From Ehretia macrophylla (lineage: Eukaryota > Streptophyta > Magnoliopsida > Boraginales > Ehretiaceae), in contig CM075766.1 in NCBI GenBank assembly GCA_037974665.1, forward strand, positions 49,787,569-49,851,568: a stretch of 64,000 nucleotides of DNA. Reading direction: 5' to 3'. Each line of letters begins with the position of its first letter. The first letter of the stretch is position 1. The notes under the pieces were generated by a model. The model had not been told where the DNA came from. It saw nothing but the letters and a program-made list of their open reading frames with translations, and made no database searches. Shown in pieces: positions 39,216 through 50,346 of this stretch. The translations under genes and the position numbers were made by a program.

Positions 39216-39597
39216 CGGGAAGATGTGTTTCAATCTAAATCTGACTCTAACGCTAATTCTGATAAGATTTGAGAGAAAGAAAGATGTATTGCAATCTAAA
39301 TCTGGCTCTATCTGACTCTGTCTGACTCTATCTGACTCTGCCCCTTTAATCAGGGGTTCTTCATTATTTATAGGCAAACTATTACAAAGCCTAATAATAC
39401 AAAGCAGAATCTTCACTATTCCTGATAAGGACTAAAGCAGCTTCCTTTAATAAAGAAAAAGTTGACATGACATAAAGAGATTCATAATAATTCACAATAC
39501 GACAAACTTGACGCGACTAAAACGATTTCCTCTAATAAAGGAAATCTCACTTATTACAAATAGACAAACAAGACATGACTAAAAGAAAATCTGAAGC
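39216..39597 (-). mobile_element. Viral leader fragment, reverse orientation (right edge of array)
   Basis: A reverse-oriented leader joined directly to the forward leader that ends copy 5, mirroring the inverted leader at the left edge of the array. It contains the 10-bp repeat run, the TATA box (plus-strand TATTTATA near 39366) and the paired palindromes, then stops at about 39597, where host-like sequence resumes. Confidence 0.78.
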
Positions 39598-39660
39598 TGT
39601 TTATATTTATTTTAACGGTTACTTAGGCACAAACGTTGAGTTCTCTTGCCACATGTCAAG

Positions 39661-39783
39661 GTAAGAGGATGGAGGGCCGTGGGTTCTCGTAATTTTGTAC
39701 CAAAGCCAGCGGGTACTTTGTATGAGCAACCAGAGCATCAAACATTCAATAGCACCAGTGAATATTCTGGAACTTTAACGTAA
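39661..39783 (+). other. Possible orphan terminal exon next to the viral block
   Basis: An open stretch of 40 codons plus stop follows a possible acceptor AG and has protein-like composition (for example SRNFVPKPAGTLYEQPEHQT). It starts 64 bp from the right edge of the viral DNA. I do not recognise the family and find no partner exons in the left flank. It may be a remnant of a gene disrupted by the viral insertion or a chance open frame. Confidence 0.25.
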
Positions 39784-40236
39784 GAATGTGACTTACTCAA
39801 TGTTGCATTTATACCTTGTAAGCAATTGTCTGATAAGTTAGTTCTTGATTGGGTGACTAATACTTCCTTTAATTAATTGATATTTTTGTACATAACATTG
39901 ATCCTACATGTGTAGGATAGTTTCCTTGTAATCTTTAATAGAATTCTTACTTTTACAAAAAAAATGTTGTATTTAAACATGGTTTCTCGTTATTTTTGCA
40001 ACATTTTCTTTGTTTGGATATAAGGAAGACGTACATAAGTTAATTATGATACCATATTGTAAATTGTCACCCATTTTTTTCTTGTAGAATGTGTTCATTT
40101 AAAGGCCTAAAAACTTAGCAATTGCGATGGAGGTGAAAATTAGTTTTACTATATATCAATAGAAAATTCAAATATGATTTAAGTTGCATATATCTATTGT
40201 TATAAACAGCTAGTTGTATGTAATAACATGTTCTTT

Positions 40237-41403
40237 GAGTAATGCTATATATCACCCTTTTTGTGATCACCCTTTTATCACCTCCTAGGTGAAATCTTAC
40301 ATGACATGCTAATTAGACTATTTTTATTTCTCTTTTTTCGTTTTAATTATTTTTCTCTCTCTTAAATTTCTTTTTTCTCTTTCTTAATTAATATTTATTC
40401 AAAATATTTTTCTTTTTTTATTTAACATATCAAACTCCCTGTCGAAAAAAAATCATATTTTACCCAAATATTAGAAAAACAATAATAAATCAATTGACCA
40501 AAAGAGTACAACTAGTCTTAAGCATTTTTTTTTCTTTCTTGTTATGCGTCATCTCATTGAAGAATTAATATTGATTTTTACATCTTTTAACGAAACCATC
40601 AAACTGATAACTACTAGTATATTCTACACTTTGGGTGAAAAATGTGTTATTCTTTGCTTCAACTTCAAATAAATGATTGTTACTAGCAGTGATAACAAAA
40701 TTAAATTACGTTGGATATATATCGTATTATTTTATAATTAGTTTCTCCAAATATCTTGAATAAAGTTTTTAAAGTTTGATTAAATTTGATTTAGTTGGAA
40801 TTCGTGAGCCCATAAAGATATTGTTTTCGTTAATTCTTTTTAGTTATTCTTTCCATGTAAATGTGAAAGCTAGAAAATGGATCTGTAATTAATAAGCTGT
40901 CATTTTCTTTTTTTTTTTTTTTGTCGAAGTCATTATCTTAATGAACCATATGAAATTTGTGCTCTAGTTTTCTCTTTTATTGCATAACGATGCTAAAATG
41001 CTAACTAAATGCATCCACTTAACAATTTTTTATTTCATGTAATCTATATTACCGAAAGATGCAAAAATTAATATTAATTATTCAATGAGAACGATGCACA
41101 GTAAGAAAGAAAGAAAATTGTTAGACTGATTCTCTTCTTTTGGTTAATTGATTTATTATTGTTTCCCCAATATTTGAGTCTGGTATGTTTTTTTATTATC
41201 AAGGAGTCTAATATGGTTAAATAAAAAAAGAAAAGTATTTTGAGTAAATATTAATTAAGAGAGAGAAAAAGAAATTGAAGAGAGAGAAAAGAATTAAAAA
41301 GAAGAAAGAAAAATAAAAATAGTCTAATTGGCATAATATGTAGGATTTTATGTAGGAAATAATAAAATAGTAATAGAAAAAAGGATAATATATAGCATTA
41401 CTC
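40237..41403. mobile_element. Non-autonomous Mutator-like element with perfect 9-bp target duplication
   Basis: The termini are GAGTAATGCTATATAT (left) and its inverse ending GCATTACTC (right). They are flanked by an exact 9-bp direct repeat ATGTTCTTT (40228-40236 and 41404-41412). Inverted arms run about 200 bp (40237-40440 and 41205-41403) and share CTAATTAGACTATTTTTATT-like and TCTTAATTAATATTTA-like blocks. The 1167-bp element has no transposase-like reading frame. It is the same family as 2509-3645. Long arms and a 9-bp duplication are diagnostic of the Mutator superfamily. Confidence 0.85.
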
Positions 41404-41412
41404 ATGTTCTTT

Positions 41413-42268
41413 TTGCTTTAAAATAGTATGAGCATTAGTATATATGACGTAAATATCTATAGTTCAAAATTTTGTTTATTAAGTACTTGCATTAATAGTC
41501 AACTCATGATATTGTATTAGTTTCACAAATATCTAATAACATGGAACTGCTAAAAATTCCAGCAAGGTGCCGAAGAAGCGATTCTTATATAAAAGAAAAT
41601 GATGGATTAGAGTACGTACTCACCAATGGTATTTTATGTTAATAGACGGATTAGTTTAAAAATTTGATGGTTGAGCTCTGCAGTTGGATTCTCACACCAT
41701 CTAAAAAAAAACTCGTCATGTTTATGCTTTCGAGATACATTTCTCAACCTTATGGCTAAGATCAAGTACCAGTAAAAGTTTGAATTCAAAAGATTGAAAC
41801 AGAACATCCACCTAGTGGAGATTTAACACATTAATTGGTGAAGGTGCTTTCCAGTTGAGTTTCTACAATTGTGGGAGCTAGTTTTCCAGCACCTAGAATA
41901 GTTTAACTGGTGCACTCCAACCGTGAAATTGCCCGTTGACATTGAGTTGGTGAACATATATATATATATAATTATAATTTGTTCACATTTTAATTGTGTG
42001 TACTATAGCCTATAGACGATGATCCTTAATTTGCGCGTAAAGCCGCCTCGCGTGAATGGTTTGGTATGAAGACAGTCAAAACAACGCATGCAACCAAAGT
42101 CTATCAGCATGACAAAGAAGAAAAATATCAAGTCTATCAGGATTAGATCTTCCCTTTTTTTGGTCAATTATCAGGAATAGATCAACTTGGCTGACTTTTG
42201 ATTCCAAAGCCACCTGTTTATTCACTTCGATCCTGTGTGTCCCGAAATATATTTGATTGGTCGTTAGG
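41413..42268. other. Intergenic, no gene seen
   Basis: AT-rich DNA with a short TA microsatellite near 41957-41970. No exon or element with clear boundaries is seen. Confidence 0.45.
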
Positions 42269-42362
42269 GCTTTGGTTCAATGACATATTATTTGTTATAA
42301 ATGTAAAAAATTGTAAATTTAAGTTTCGATAATTACATTATACAATCTTGGATTATATATAT
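42269..42362. mobile_element. Diverged tRNA-derived SINE-like fragment (copy A)
   Basis: TTTGGTTCAATGACATATTA resembles a pol III A box, and TTTAAGTTTCGATAAT about 45 bp on resembles a B box. The stretch aligns along its length with 54782-54900, including the shared TGTAA-AAATTG core, so both look like old members of one SINE family. Target duplications are not visible. Confidence 0.4.
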
Positions 42363-42758
42363 ATTTGATTGAGAAAAAAATCTTCAATCAAGCAATAGTT
42401 TATCGGTTATGATACAATACATGAGCCTTATATACAATAGAGCTCATTTGTATGCAAGTGAGTCAAATGATCCAATAGGCTAAGAGGAGAATTTCTCTAG
42501 TTTTTAAAAGAAATATTTAAGCCTGTATTATATTGCTTAAATTTCAAGTATTAATTGACATACTTTTTAACAAGTGTAGTGCGTAAATAAAGAACTATTT
42601 AATTTAAAAGAAAATAAATAAAGTGATATAATCGCATAGAAAATGATGACTATGTAGATAATACCATAAAACAGTGACTATTATATAGATTTGGTTAGGA
42701 CATAAAGTCTACTTTCGTCGTCAAACATATTTTTATGTCATAAGAAACTTCCTCATTT

Positions 42759-42789
42759 CACGTGTCCGCAGACTTTGCTAGTATAAATA
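42759..42789 (+). promoter_or_regulatory. G-box/ABRE and TATA box of the small-protein gene
   Basis: CACGTGTC at 42759-42766 is a G-box overlapping an ABRE-type core, and TATAAATA at 42782-42789 lies 16 bp further on. The start codon at 42884 is 95 bp downstream. The pair suggests ABA-, light- or stress-responsive control (known motif behaviour); actual regulation is inferred. Confidence 0.6.
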
Positions 42790-42883
42790 CGTGCAAGCAA
42801 GCTTGGTTAATATTCTCATTCCATCAAAGACGTCTGATTAACGCAATAAAAAACTAGAAAGAAAAGCAAATTAAGGCAAATCA

Positions 42884-43216
42884 ATGGAAGGCTTAATCCC
42901 ATTTCTCATAAACGCCATGAAGAAACAAAGGCCTCGACATAGTTATCGATGCCTCTCCGAAGGCTCTAGCCGCAGCTATCACTTGCTCATAGGCGCAGAT
43001 TCACTTGAAAGTGCTTCTTCTCATCGGAGAACAAGATCGGAGTTTCAGCCACCTAGTGTTGATATCAAGGAGCAGCGTTTTGGTCTGGAGTATCTGTCCT
43101 ATGCAAGAAGCTTCAACCATGGTTCTTCACCATCTCCTTCAGTTGCAAATGGGCTGAGGCACAGGGGTCCTACTGCAAATTACCAAGTTTCGAAGGGGAC
43201 AATTGCTAATCTTTGA
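42884..43216 (+). CDS. Small conserved plant protein of unknown function (110 aa)
   Basis: A single-exon gene encoding 110 residues. The start context is AATCAATGG, with a well-placed TATA box and G-box upstream. The N-terminus [20 protein letters not shown] is followed by a Ser-rich segment ([12 protein letters not shown]) and a basic [13 protein letters not shown] motif that could be a phosphorylation site of the R-x-x-S type. The layout resembles a family of small plant proteins starting MEGLIP, some of which are reported as wound- or stress-responsive; I am not certain of that assignment. There is no signal peptide and no membrane segment. Composition and the promoter make this a real gene; its role is unknown. 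Confidence 0.8.
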   Translation: MEGLIPFLINAMKKQRPRHSYRCLSEGSSRSYHLLIGADSLESASSHRRTRSEFQPPSVDIKEQRFGLEYLSYARSFNHGSSPSPSVANGLRHRGPTANYQVSKGTIANL

Positions 43217-44462
43217 AGTTGGAAAGAAATTTCCTTCAATTCTTTAGCCGCTTGAAGATTATATAACTAGTACATGTGTGATTTGGTATTGCAAATTCAA
43301 GTGTAATGTATAATATTTATGATTTGATTGGTTTTAACTGTAAATGCACTATATAATATATATATAAACTAGTTCTATTCATTTGTTTCAATGATCCGTC
43401 TTTGTCTACTGTTTTTCTCGTTATGTTACTTTGAAGCCTTAATAAGTGACTTTTTATTTTTTCCGGCTCTCAATTCTTTCATCTTAAGTCAAGTTTAATT
43501 TCTTTTTTCGATTTAGAATTTTTAGTCAAGTTGTTAACGAGATCAATTTTATTTTGTTCAAGATTTAAAAGAAGAAAGAAGAATTGTCGCCCTATGGTGC
43601 TTTTACTGTTAATAGAAGGTCTGTTACGGGCTTCCATTATTAGTCTTTTACATGTAACTTTTTAGCAGATCATTCCCAACCCATTTGTAAGAGCTGCTAA
43701 AGCTCCAGCGAAGGAAGGAATGAAGGGGTTACAAACCCCAACTAAAACATTTCAATTCTTTCATAACGTTAAGATTTAATAGTAGTAAATTATTAAAATA
43801 TTTTATCATAATTGTATAAATAATTTTTCCTTTTTTAAAACAACAAAAATCAAAATTATAATTTAAATTTATAACTTTTGAATACAACAAACACTACACG
43901 TAACCATCCAATCTAATATAATTGTATAAATAATTCATCCTTATACTTTCTCGTAATATTAGGACACAAGTGGAATGCTGTCACAATTGACATCATTACC
44001 ACATTCGTACTGGAGTTATCCACTAGTTAGGTGCATTTCCGCAAGTTGCAAATTTGATAGCATTTAAAAGTGTCGTGAAGTGATGAAGGTTTTTTTTTTT
44101 AATTCAAGTAAGATCATACAGAAAATTGCACTACGCAACACTCCTGTTCAAAATTTAGAAAAGCAATCTGTTTTTTTTAGTAAGGAAAAACTACCTCTAT
44201 TCCAAATTGATTTGTTTAGGTTTTTGACTGTTCTAGATGGAACTATTTCTTTCTTGAACTGATATTTTATTTATAATCTTTTTTACTCTTTTTTTTTAAT
44301 TAGAAATTATATTGCAAATATCACCATAAGAAAATTATCCACTTTGAAATATAAAATAAGTAACTACAAGATTGGTTTAACAAATTCGTTTGTTTGACTC
44401 TAAAAAAGGCAAATAGAAATACGAATTCGGATGGAAGAAAAAAGAAAAGCATGTAAAAATAG
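43217..44462. other. Intergenic / 3' region of the small-protein gene, no gene seen
   Basis: 3' untranslated sequence and AT-rich spacer. Short open frames have no family resemblance. Confidence 0.45.
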
Positions 44463-44515
44463 AAACCACAACATAGGTTTTTTTTTTTTTTTTGGTCAAA
44501 AAAACCACAACATAG
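44463..44515. mobile_element. Minimal retro-insertion: 25 bp with poly(T) flanked by a 14-bp target duplication
   Basis: The 14-bp sequence AAACCACAACATAG occurs at 44463-44476 and again at 44502-44515. Between them are 25 bp: G, a run of 16 T, then GGTCAAAA. Read on the minus strand this is a tiny 3' tail ending in poly(A). That is the signature of target-primed reverse transcription by a LINE machinery acting on a LINE or SINE and aborting almost at once. Confidence 0.6.
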
Positions 44516-45333
44516 TTGACACCAATGCGTGTTGACCTAATAATACTATTTACTTTTGGGTATATGCAATGAATTACACAATTATCATGAAATGAATTTG
44601 AGATGTATGATTTCGTAGTCAAATCATATTTGGGAAAATCATGAACATGCTAAGATACAGTGAATGTGGAACCACCATATTCGTAAAAGGTCAAGTTTTT
44701 TAATATCATGGAACCAATAAGGCTAGGCAATACTGTCTTTCTAATGATAAGAAAACCATGTTTAATATATAATTTCGAAAAAAATAACTCTGTGAAAGTA
44801 TATAACCACATAGCAACATAGAACTCATTTAGAAATAAATTAAAAGTTAAGCAAATGAAAGAGTTCATCATCATTGAGGTATCATTATTTTCTTGTTTTT
44901 TTTTTCTAATTTTATCTTTTACAATTTTGGCAAAGAAAGGATTTAGGATTTGTTTGGTCAAGTTTTTAGACACTTAAAAACGTTTATTGTGAATTTCAAA
45001 GTTGAAATTAATTTGTTTGCTCTATTTTTAAAATATTTTTAGATAAAAGTTGAAACTAGCTAAAAAAAAAAAGTTTCAAATTGGAGCTTTTCAAAAAAAA
45101 TTTTGTGAAACTATTTTTACCTAATGTGGGAAGTTGTTTTCTTTTTTCTTTCTGAAATATATATCTCCATATTTTTTTAAGCCAAATATTTCCCTCAAAA
45201 TTTCTAAAAATTCAACATTATCTAACATACGCCAAACAGTTAACGGTTAAAAGCTCTACAAGTCAAAGCTAAAATTGCTTAGTTAGGCCAAATAAAGACT
45301 ACACTAATGATTCTTTCAATATTATTATGCTTA
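44516..45333. other. Intergenic, no gene seen
   Basis: AT-rich sequence. The stretch 44945-45300 starts and ends with TTTGGTCAA/TTGGCC-like words that could be eroded transposon tips, but no convincing inverted repeat or target duplication is seen. Confidence 0.4.
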
Positions 45334-45773
45334 GGGCAAATTTCACTGTTAGTCCCTATTGTTCGCATGAACTTTCACTTTAGTCTCTATTATTACAAAA
45401 GTAGCAGTAATGATCCCCAATGTTTGAAAAAAGTGACGCGGTGGGTCCTTCCCGTAGGTGCAACGTTAAAAATAGACTGAAAAGTACGAATGACGTGTTT
45501 ACCCTTATATTAATTTGGTGAATTATTGCAAACATTGAGGACTTATAAAGTCACTTTTTAAATAAATAAGTTTTTTACCATTTTATATTTCAAAAAAGAG
45601 TCATGTGACAGACAAATTACATTTTTTCGTCAATTTTTAACATTGTACTAATGGGAAGGATCCTCCGCATCATTTTTTTTAAATATTAAAAAACATTACT
45701 GCTACTTTTAAAATAATAAAAATTAAAATAAAAGTCCATACAAACAATGGAGATTAACAATGACATTTGCCCC
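45334..45773. mobile_element. Foldback MITE (~440 bp)
   Basis: The left end GGGCAAATTTCACTGTTAGT is matched in inverted orientation by the right end (GGGGCAAATGTCATTGTTAAT on the opposite strand up to 45773). Inner blocks also pair: the GTAGCAGTAATG region near 45400 with 45700, and GGGTCCTTCCCGTA near 45443 with 45655. Almost the whole element can fold on itself and it has no coding capacity. A target duplication is not clear, so the superfamily is open. It lies about 280 bp upstream of the RlmN-like gene. Confidence 0.65.
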
Positions 45774-45833
45774 TCTGCTTCCAATAAATATTATTACAGC
45801 TATACCTCCCCAATTCTAAAACACTCGTAATTT

Positions 45834-45916
45834 TGGGCCCATTGAATCCAATCCAAGAATTTTATAAGCTAACCCAAGTTGATAGGCTCGTATAGGTATC
45901 CATAAACCTAGGCCCA
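45834..45916 (+). promoter_or_regulatory. Paired TGGGCC (site II) motifs upstream of the RlmN-like gene
   Basis: TGGGCC occurs at 45834-45839 and its complement GGCCCA at 45911-45916, 135-217 bp upstream of the start codon. Such site II elements are bound by TCP factors and are common in plant housekeeping promoters (ribosomal, mitochondrial, RNA-modification genes). No TATA box is obvious, which fits that promoter class. Confidence 0.5.
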
Positions 45917-46050
45917 ACCTTGGAGCCTACCTGTTGCAATACGTCGTCGTTAGGAGGAAAGCCTTCTTCCTCCTCCTCCTTGCAGTATCTCAGACAGACG
46001 ACGTTGTCTTCTGCTAAAATTCTCAGAAAAAAATTGAAAAAAAAAATCTA

Positions 46051-46145
46051 ATGGCATATAAATCAGTTTTCGATGCTTCATTTATCAGAAGCGAATTTGA
46101 GCAAGCTGGAATCAACACTCGCTTCATTCCCCTCATCTGGAAGTA

Positions 46146-46190
<45 letters not shown>

Positions 46191-49100
46191 CCTCTATTCA
46201 CACACACATATATATACATACATATGGTTGTGTTTTTGGTTTTATTTATTATATTTTTTAGGTATTTAAGTTGGTGTGCTATGTTTGTATAGGTATGTGA
46301 TGCAGAACCCTAATTGCGAATGGGGTGAAATTCCATCATTGCCCTCAGCATCTTATGCTCTGCTGGCATCAAAGTTCAGGCCATGCACTTCCACTGTTGA
46401 GTCTGCTATTGATTCAAACGATGGAGTCACCACTAAGCTCCTAATCAAATTGCAGGTATAGAAATCAAACAAATAATCGTATAAAAGATTTTTAAAAATA
46501 TTCTTTTTTATTTTTTCGCACCGTAAGCAAACAAAAAGACTAGTGTATCTTAATTTGTCTTTTGAAATTACTTTTATCTCCTACGTCATATCTTCGGATT
46601 TTGAAGCTGGTATGGATGTTTACTCGGACTTTTTAAGTTATCCTACAAAAAGTGGCACGTGCATTGTCACGTGACAATTTTCCGGCATGTTTTAAAAGAT
46701 GACAGGACTACTTTGCAAAGTTATGGTAAACAATGGGACTAGTTTTGATTATTGGGGAATATATTGAAAAATTCGAGTAAGGTTGATGTGTAGAAATGAC
46801 GCGTTTGAGTTCTTTCTTTAAGGTTGCTCTTGAAAGTGGTCGATTTATTTGGTGTCATGTGTGTAATGTACTGGAGATTGGCACTAAAAAGAGGTGAGTG
46901 AGTGCAAACTTTGCATTACATTTAATGCTGGTTCTTGTAATTGTTGTTAGAATGGAGCTTATGTGGAAGCTGTGATCATGAGATACGATACACGTTTGGG
47001 CAAATATAATGGAAAGCCTCGTCCTGGTGGTCCACGATCCACCTTGTGCATATCCTCGCAGGTATTGCATTAAAGGGTATATGAAGAGTTAATATCCATT
47101 TTCTGATATAGACTTTTGGCATGTTGCATTGAACTGGAATGATGTAGAAATTGAAATCAACTCCTCATCGAGATTAACTAGCACTGAAGAAAATGGTTCA
47201 TTACTCTTTATCTACTTCTGCTGTAGGTCGGATGCAAAATGGGTTGCAAGTTTTGTGCGACAGGAACCATGGGATTCAAAAATAATCTGTCATCAGGAGA
47301 AATTGTAGAACAGCTAGTGCATGCTTCTCGCTTATCACCTATACGTAATGTTGTTTTCATGGTATGGCTATTGTTCTGGTTTCTTTTCTAGCAACTAGTG
47401 TGAAATTGCACTCAGAATATTTTGACGTGCGCCCTACAAGAATATCATCTGTGGGTAGTAGCATCTCTCTTACAGTTGCACATATTTCTATTTGTTAGAC
47501 ATTTCTAAGTGAATTGATGATGCTAAAATTTCTTTTACTTCAAGCCTTTTGCTTTTCAATGTCTTATTGTACATCTTGTGTGTATTTGTGTGTCTATGTC
47601 AGAGAGAGAGAGAGAGATTCAGTTACAGTGTTGTTCTGTTATCATCTGGCACTGCCTAACTTGTTTTTTATGCTCTCATTGGAATTGTGGACAGGGAATG
47701 GGGGAACCGCTAAACAATTACTCTGCCCTGGTAGAAGCTATAAAAGTCATGATAGCATCTCCTTTTCAGCTATCACTGAAGAAAATTACTGTTTCAACAG
47801 TATGTACTACATACTATAATTAAGCTAAGGATTCTTTTATCTCTTGCAGACTTTTTGGGATAGCATATAAACTAGTAAAGGCAATCTATCTACCTGTTGT
47901 TGCCTTTTTGCTCTGACTTAAGTAAAAGCCTTTTCTAATTATGTTCAGTAGTTGGAAGATGTTTGCCTTAGCTTAAAGAAAGTGCTTATAAGTTGCGCTT
48001 ACTTTATAAGGGTAATATAGGAATTTTTTTTAAAACTGCCTTAAATGAAATGTGCTTAAAGCACCTAAAATTTAAACAGAGAATTTGTTCATTAGCAAAC
48101 ATGTCAGATTTACTTATAGTATGTTTAAAAGCTTTATATTAGTATCATACTATAAGTATTTAGTTGCTGCACAATATTCATCAGTTACACATGTTCTGTT
48201 GTGTAAATAATGTTTCATGAAACTTCGTTTAGGTTGGCATCATTCATGCTATCAACAAACTCCAGAATGATATACCAAATCTGAACCTAGCTGTGTCGTT
48301 GCATGCTCCAGTTCAAGATATTCGATGTCAGATAATGCCTGCTGCTCGAGCTTTTCCTCTGGACAGACTTATGGATGCGCTGCATGAATATCAAAAGAAG
48401 AGGTTCTTTCTTTATCTCTGTTTATTCTCATTTTGCCGTACCCAGAAATTTATTCACAAATTTCTCTGCTGATCTTTGCATGGCTAGTGACTGCAAATTG
48501 TTAAAATATCTCAATTTGGTCTTACTTGTAGTCAGCAAAAGATTTTTATCGAGTATATAATGCTTGACGGAGTAAATGATGAGGAGCAGCATGCCCATCA
48601 GCTTGGCAAATTGCTCGAGACATTTCAAGTGGTGAGCTATAAAGTTGTTGAATTTAACCTTAAAAACTCTGTATCTTTCCAATTTTATTGTGATTATACA
48701 AAATGAGACCAACAAGTTGCCCAAGTAACATCAAGCATTGATGTTGTAATTCAACATGACGATAGGAAAGTCACTGTTAAGGATATTTGTAAATCTTTCT
48801 TTCTCTAAATATACATGGGAGCTTATGCTGAATAATATAATAAGTTCTCGACCTAGAAATAATTGAGATCAAGATTTCAAACTGTTAGGTGTGGTACTGA
48901 TATGATTGCATTCTTTTGTAATTTAAACACAAGTGGTATTGCAAGCCGTGACTTCAAACTGTGTCATTGTGGCAGGTTGTGAACCTGATTCCTTTCAATC
49001 CAATTGGTAATTTAAGTCGCTTCAAAACCAGTAACGAACAGAATGTCAAAGAATTCCAGAAAATACTTAGGAACACATATAACATTAGAACAACTGTTCG

Positions 49101-49218
49101 AAAAGAAATGGGTCAAGATGTAAATGGAGCATGTGGGCAGCTGGTGGTTAGCCTACCAGATAAGAGGTCAACAAAGAATGCAAATCTCATAACAGACATC
49201 GAAGATCTTCGTGCTTGA
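46051..49218 (+). CDS. RlmN-like radical SAM RNA methyltransferase (372 aa, 8 exons)
   Basis: Exons by GT-AG sites and frame: 46051-46142, 46293-46455, 46951-47061, 47227-47361, 47695-47799, 48233-48402, 48532-48631, 48976-49218. They join without frame conflict into 372 residues. The radical SAM cluster motif is CKMGCKFC (Cys125, 129, 132), followed by ATGTMGF and then GMGEPLNNY, the SAM-binding motif of the RlmN/Cfr family. Later come AVSLHAP and [15 protein letters not shown], and a C-terminal NGACGQL whose Cys345 corresponds to the cysteine that resolves the methylated-RNA adduct in bacterial RlmN. The bacterial enzyme makes 2-methyladenosine in 23S rRNA and some tRNAs; the plant substrate and compartment are not shown by the sequence. 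There is no obvious long transit peptide. Intron 1 contains CT/TA/CA microsatellites (46146-46230). The gene looks intact. Confidence 0.92.
46146..46232. repeat. Compound microsatellite (CT)n(TA)n with CA-rich tail in intron 1
   Basis: A run of CT dinucleotides followed directly by TA and then CA-rich repeats, just inside intron 1 of the RlmN-like gene. Likely length-polymorphic. Confidence 0.8.
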
Positions 49219-50346
49219 CAGAACCCATTTATTCAGGTTAGGTTCCTTACAGTGTTTGACATTTTGTTCATTTTTTGTAATTAATCAATTGTTTGGGTGT
49301 TGAAGAAGTTGAGTCTACTGATTTTCAGTTTACCATATCATGGGTCATTCTGATCATGCGCCCTTCTTACTTATGAGAACCATGTTATTGTTGCAGGTGA
49401 GAAAATTTCCTTCTTTCTGTTTATCATGGTGGAGTTTATGGAAGTTCACCAGTTTGCTCACCCTGGTTGCCAATGGCAGTTTTGCAACAACGTTGAAGTA
49501 AACGTTAATACTTTGTGTTACACATTGCAATAGTTAGAAAAATTTGCCTTTTTTTGACATTGTGCCAGTAAAGAATAGCAAAATGTCCTATATAATTCAT
49601 CCAGATAAGGGGTAATTTGTTGAGGATTAGACATTTAAAGTGGACTTCTCAAATATTATTCCTCCTCATTGAGTAACTGGTTTATCTGATTTGCGCAGAA
49701 ACATTTTATATGACAGATAGTATTGTGAAGTCAGCTTGGACGAGGTTTGGAGCATCTGTGATGCCTACCAATATCTTCAAAGACAAGTCTAAAATGGAAA
49801 ATATTTATTCGACTTTTGTCCAGGTCCTGGTTTATACAGGTTGTTCGCAGACACCTATCGACTTTACGTACTGCCTCAGTAATTCTTCTGATCAGTGGAC
49901 ATGGTTTAACTAGTAAGAATGAAGTAAGAGAGTGCCTTCTGAAAGATGCACACATTGTATAGAGATCAGGATATTGCAAAAAAACCTCCTACATCTTCAC
50001 TTTGGAATGCCTGCAGCCAAGGTTTTGCATGTTCAAATGTATGATGAGATTTGGAGTTTTTGAATGATATTCTCGAAAATATAATTGTAATCTGTTCAAC
50101 ATCATGTAATTTGAACTTCATGTAATTCATTGTTATCTAAGGCAGCTTTGTGGGTGAATTTGATCAACCAAGATCCAAATTCACAGATGCTAAACTGATG
50201 CATAATTCAATTGACCAAATTAGCTTCTTTTTTTCCTTGTTTTTTTTTTTTGTTCAATGTGGGCTGATGTCATAGTTCGAATTTAGAATATTTCATTACC
50301 ACAGGTCATTACTCGATCATTCCACCAAGCTCTTTGTGACACCAAA
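49219..50346. other. Convergent 3' regions between the RlmN-like and GNAT-like genes
   Basis: 3' untranslated sequence of the plus-strand gene, possibly with a further spliced 3' UTR, and of the minus-strand gene. No additional coding exon is recognised. Confidence 0.45.

Larger units (their letters stand above)
5706..39597. mobile_element. Endogenous pararetrovirus array (Caulimoviridae, petuvirus-like), fossil
   Basis: A 34-kb block made of repeated pieces of one pararetrovirus genome in both orientations. Parts recognised by protein similarity are: a 30K-type movement protein, a virion/nucleic-acid-binding region ending in a CCHC zinc knuckle (CFLCGKKGHFAKDC), a retropepsin-like protease, reverse transcriptase (YIDDVLVF), RNase H (HIPGKENILADF), and an extra ~300-residue C-terminal region. 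A ~0.6-kb non-coding leader carries a TATA box and a tRNA-iMet primer-binding site. Gene order and an apparent single polyprotein of about 5.8 kb suggest a petuvirus relative; a florendovirus relative is the alternative. There is no integrase and no target duplication at the edges, as expected for pararetroviral DNA captured by illegitimate recombination. All copies are broken, with many breaks each (dozens in total). Copies look roughly 90-95% alike by eye, suggesting an old, multi-step history. Confidence 0.92.

Noticed and set aside
5706-39597. CRISPR-like or bacterial phage array because of the many repeats
   Set aside because: Repeats are kilobase-scale viral genome copies in plant DNA; there is no short repeat-spacer pattern.
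5706-39597. An intact, potentially active virus copy
   Set aside because: Every copy has many breaks and most lack whole regions; I treat all as fossils.
5706-39597. Classification as a Ty3/gypsy retrotransposon because of the RT and RNase H similarity
   Set aside because: There is no integrase and no LTR pair, while a 30K movement protein and a pararetroviral leader with an iMet primer site are present.
44945-45300. Another MITE ending in TTTGGTCAA / TTGGCC
   Set aside because: The inverted pairing is weak and no target duplication is visible.
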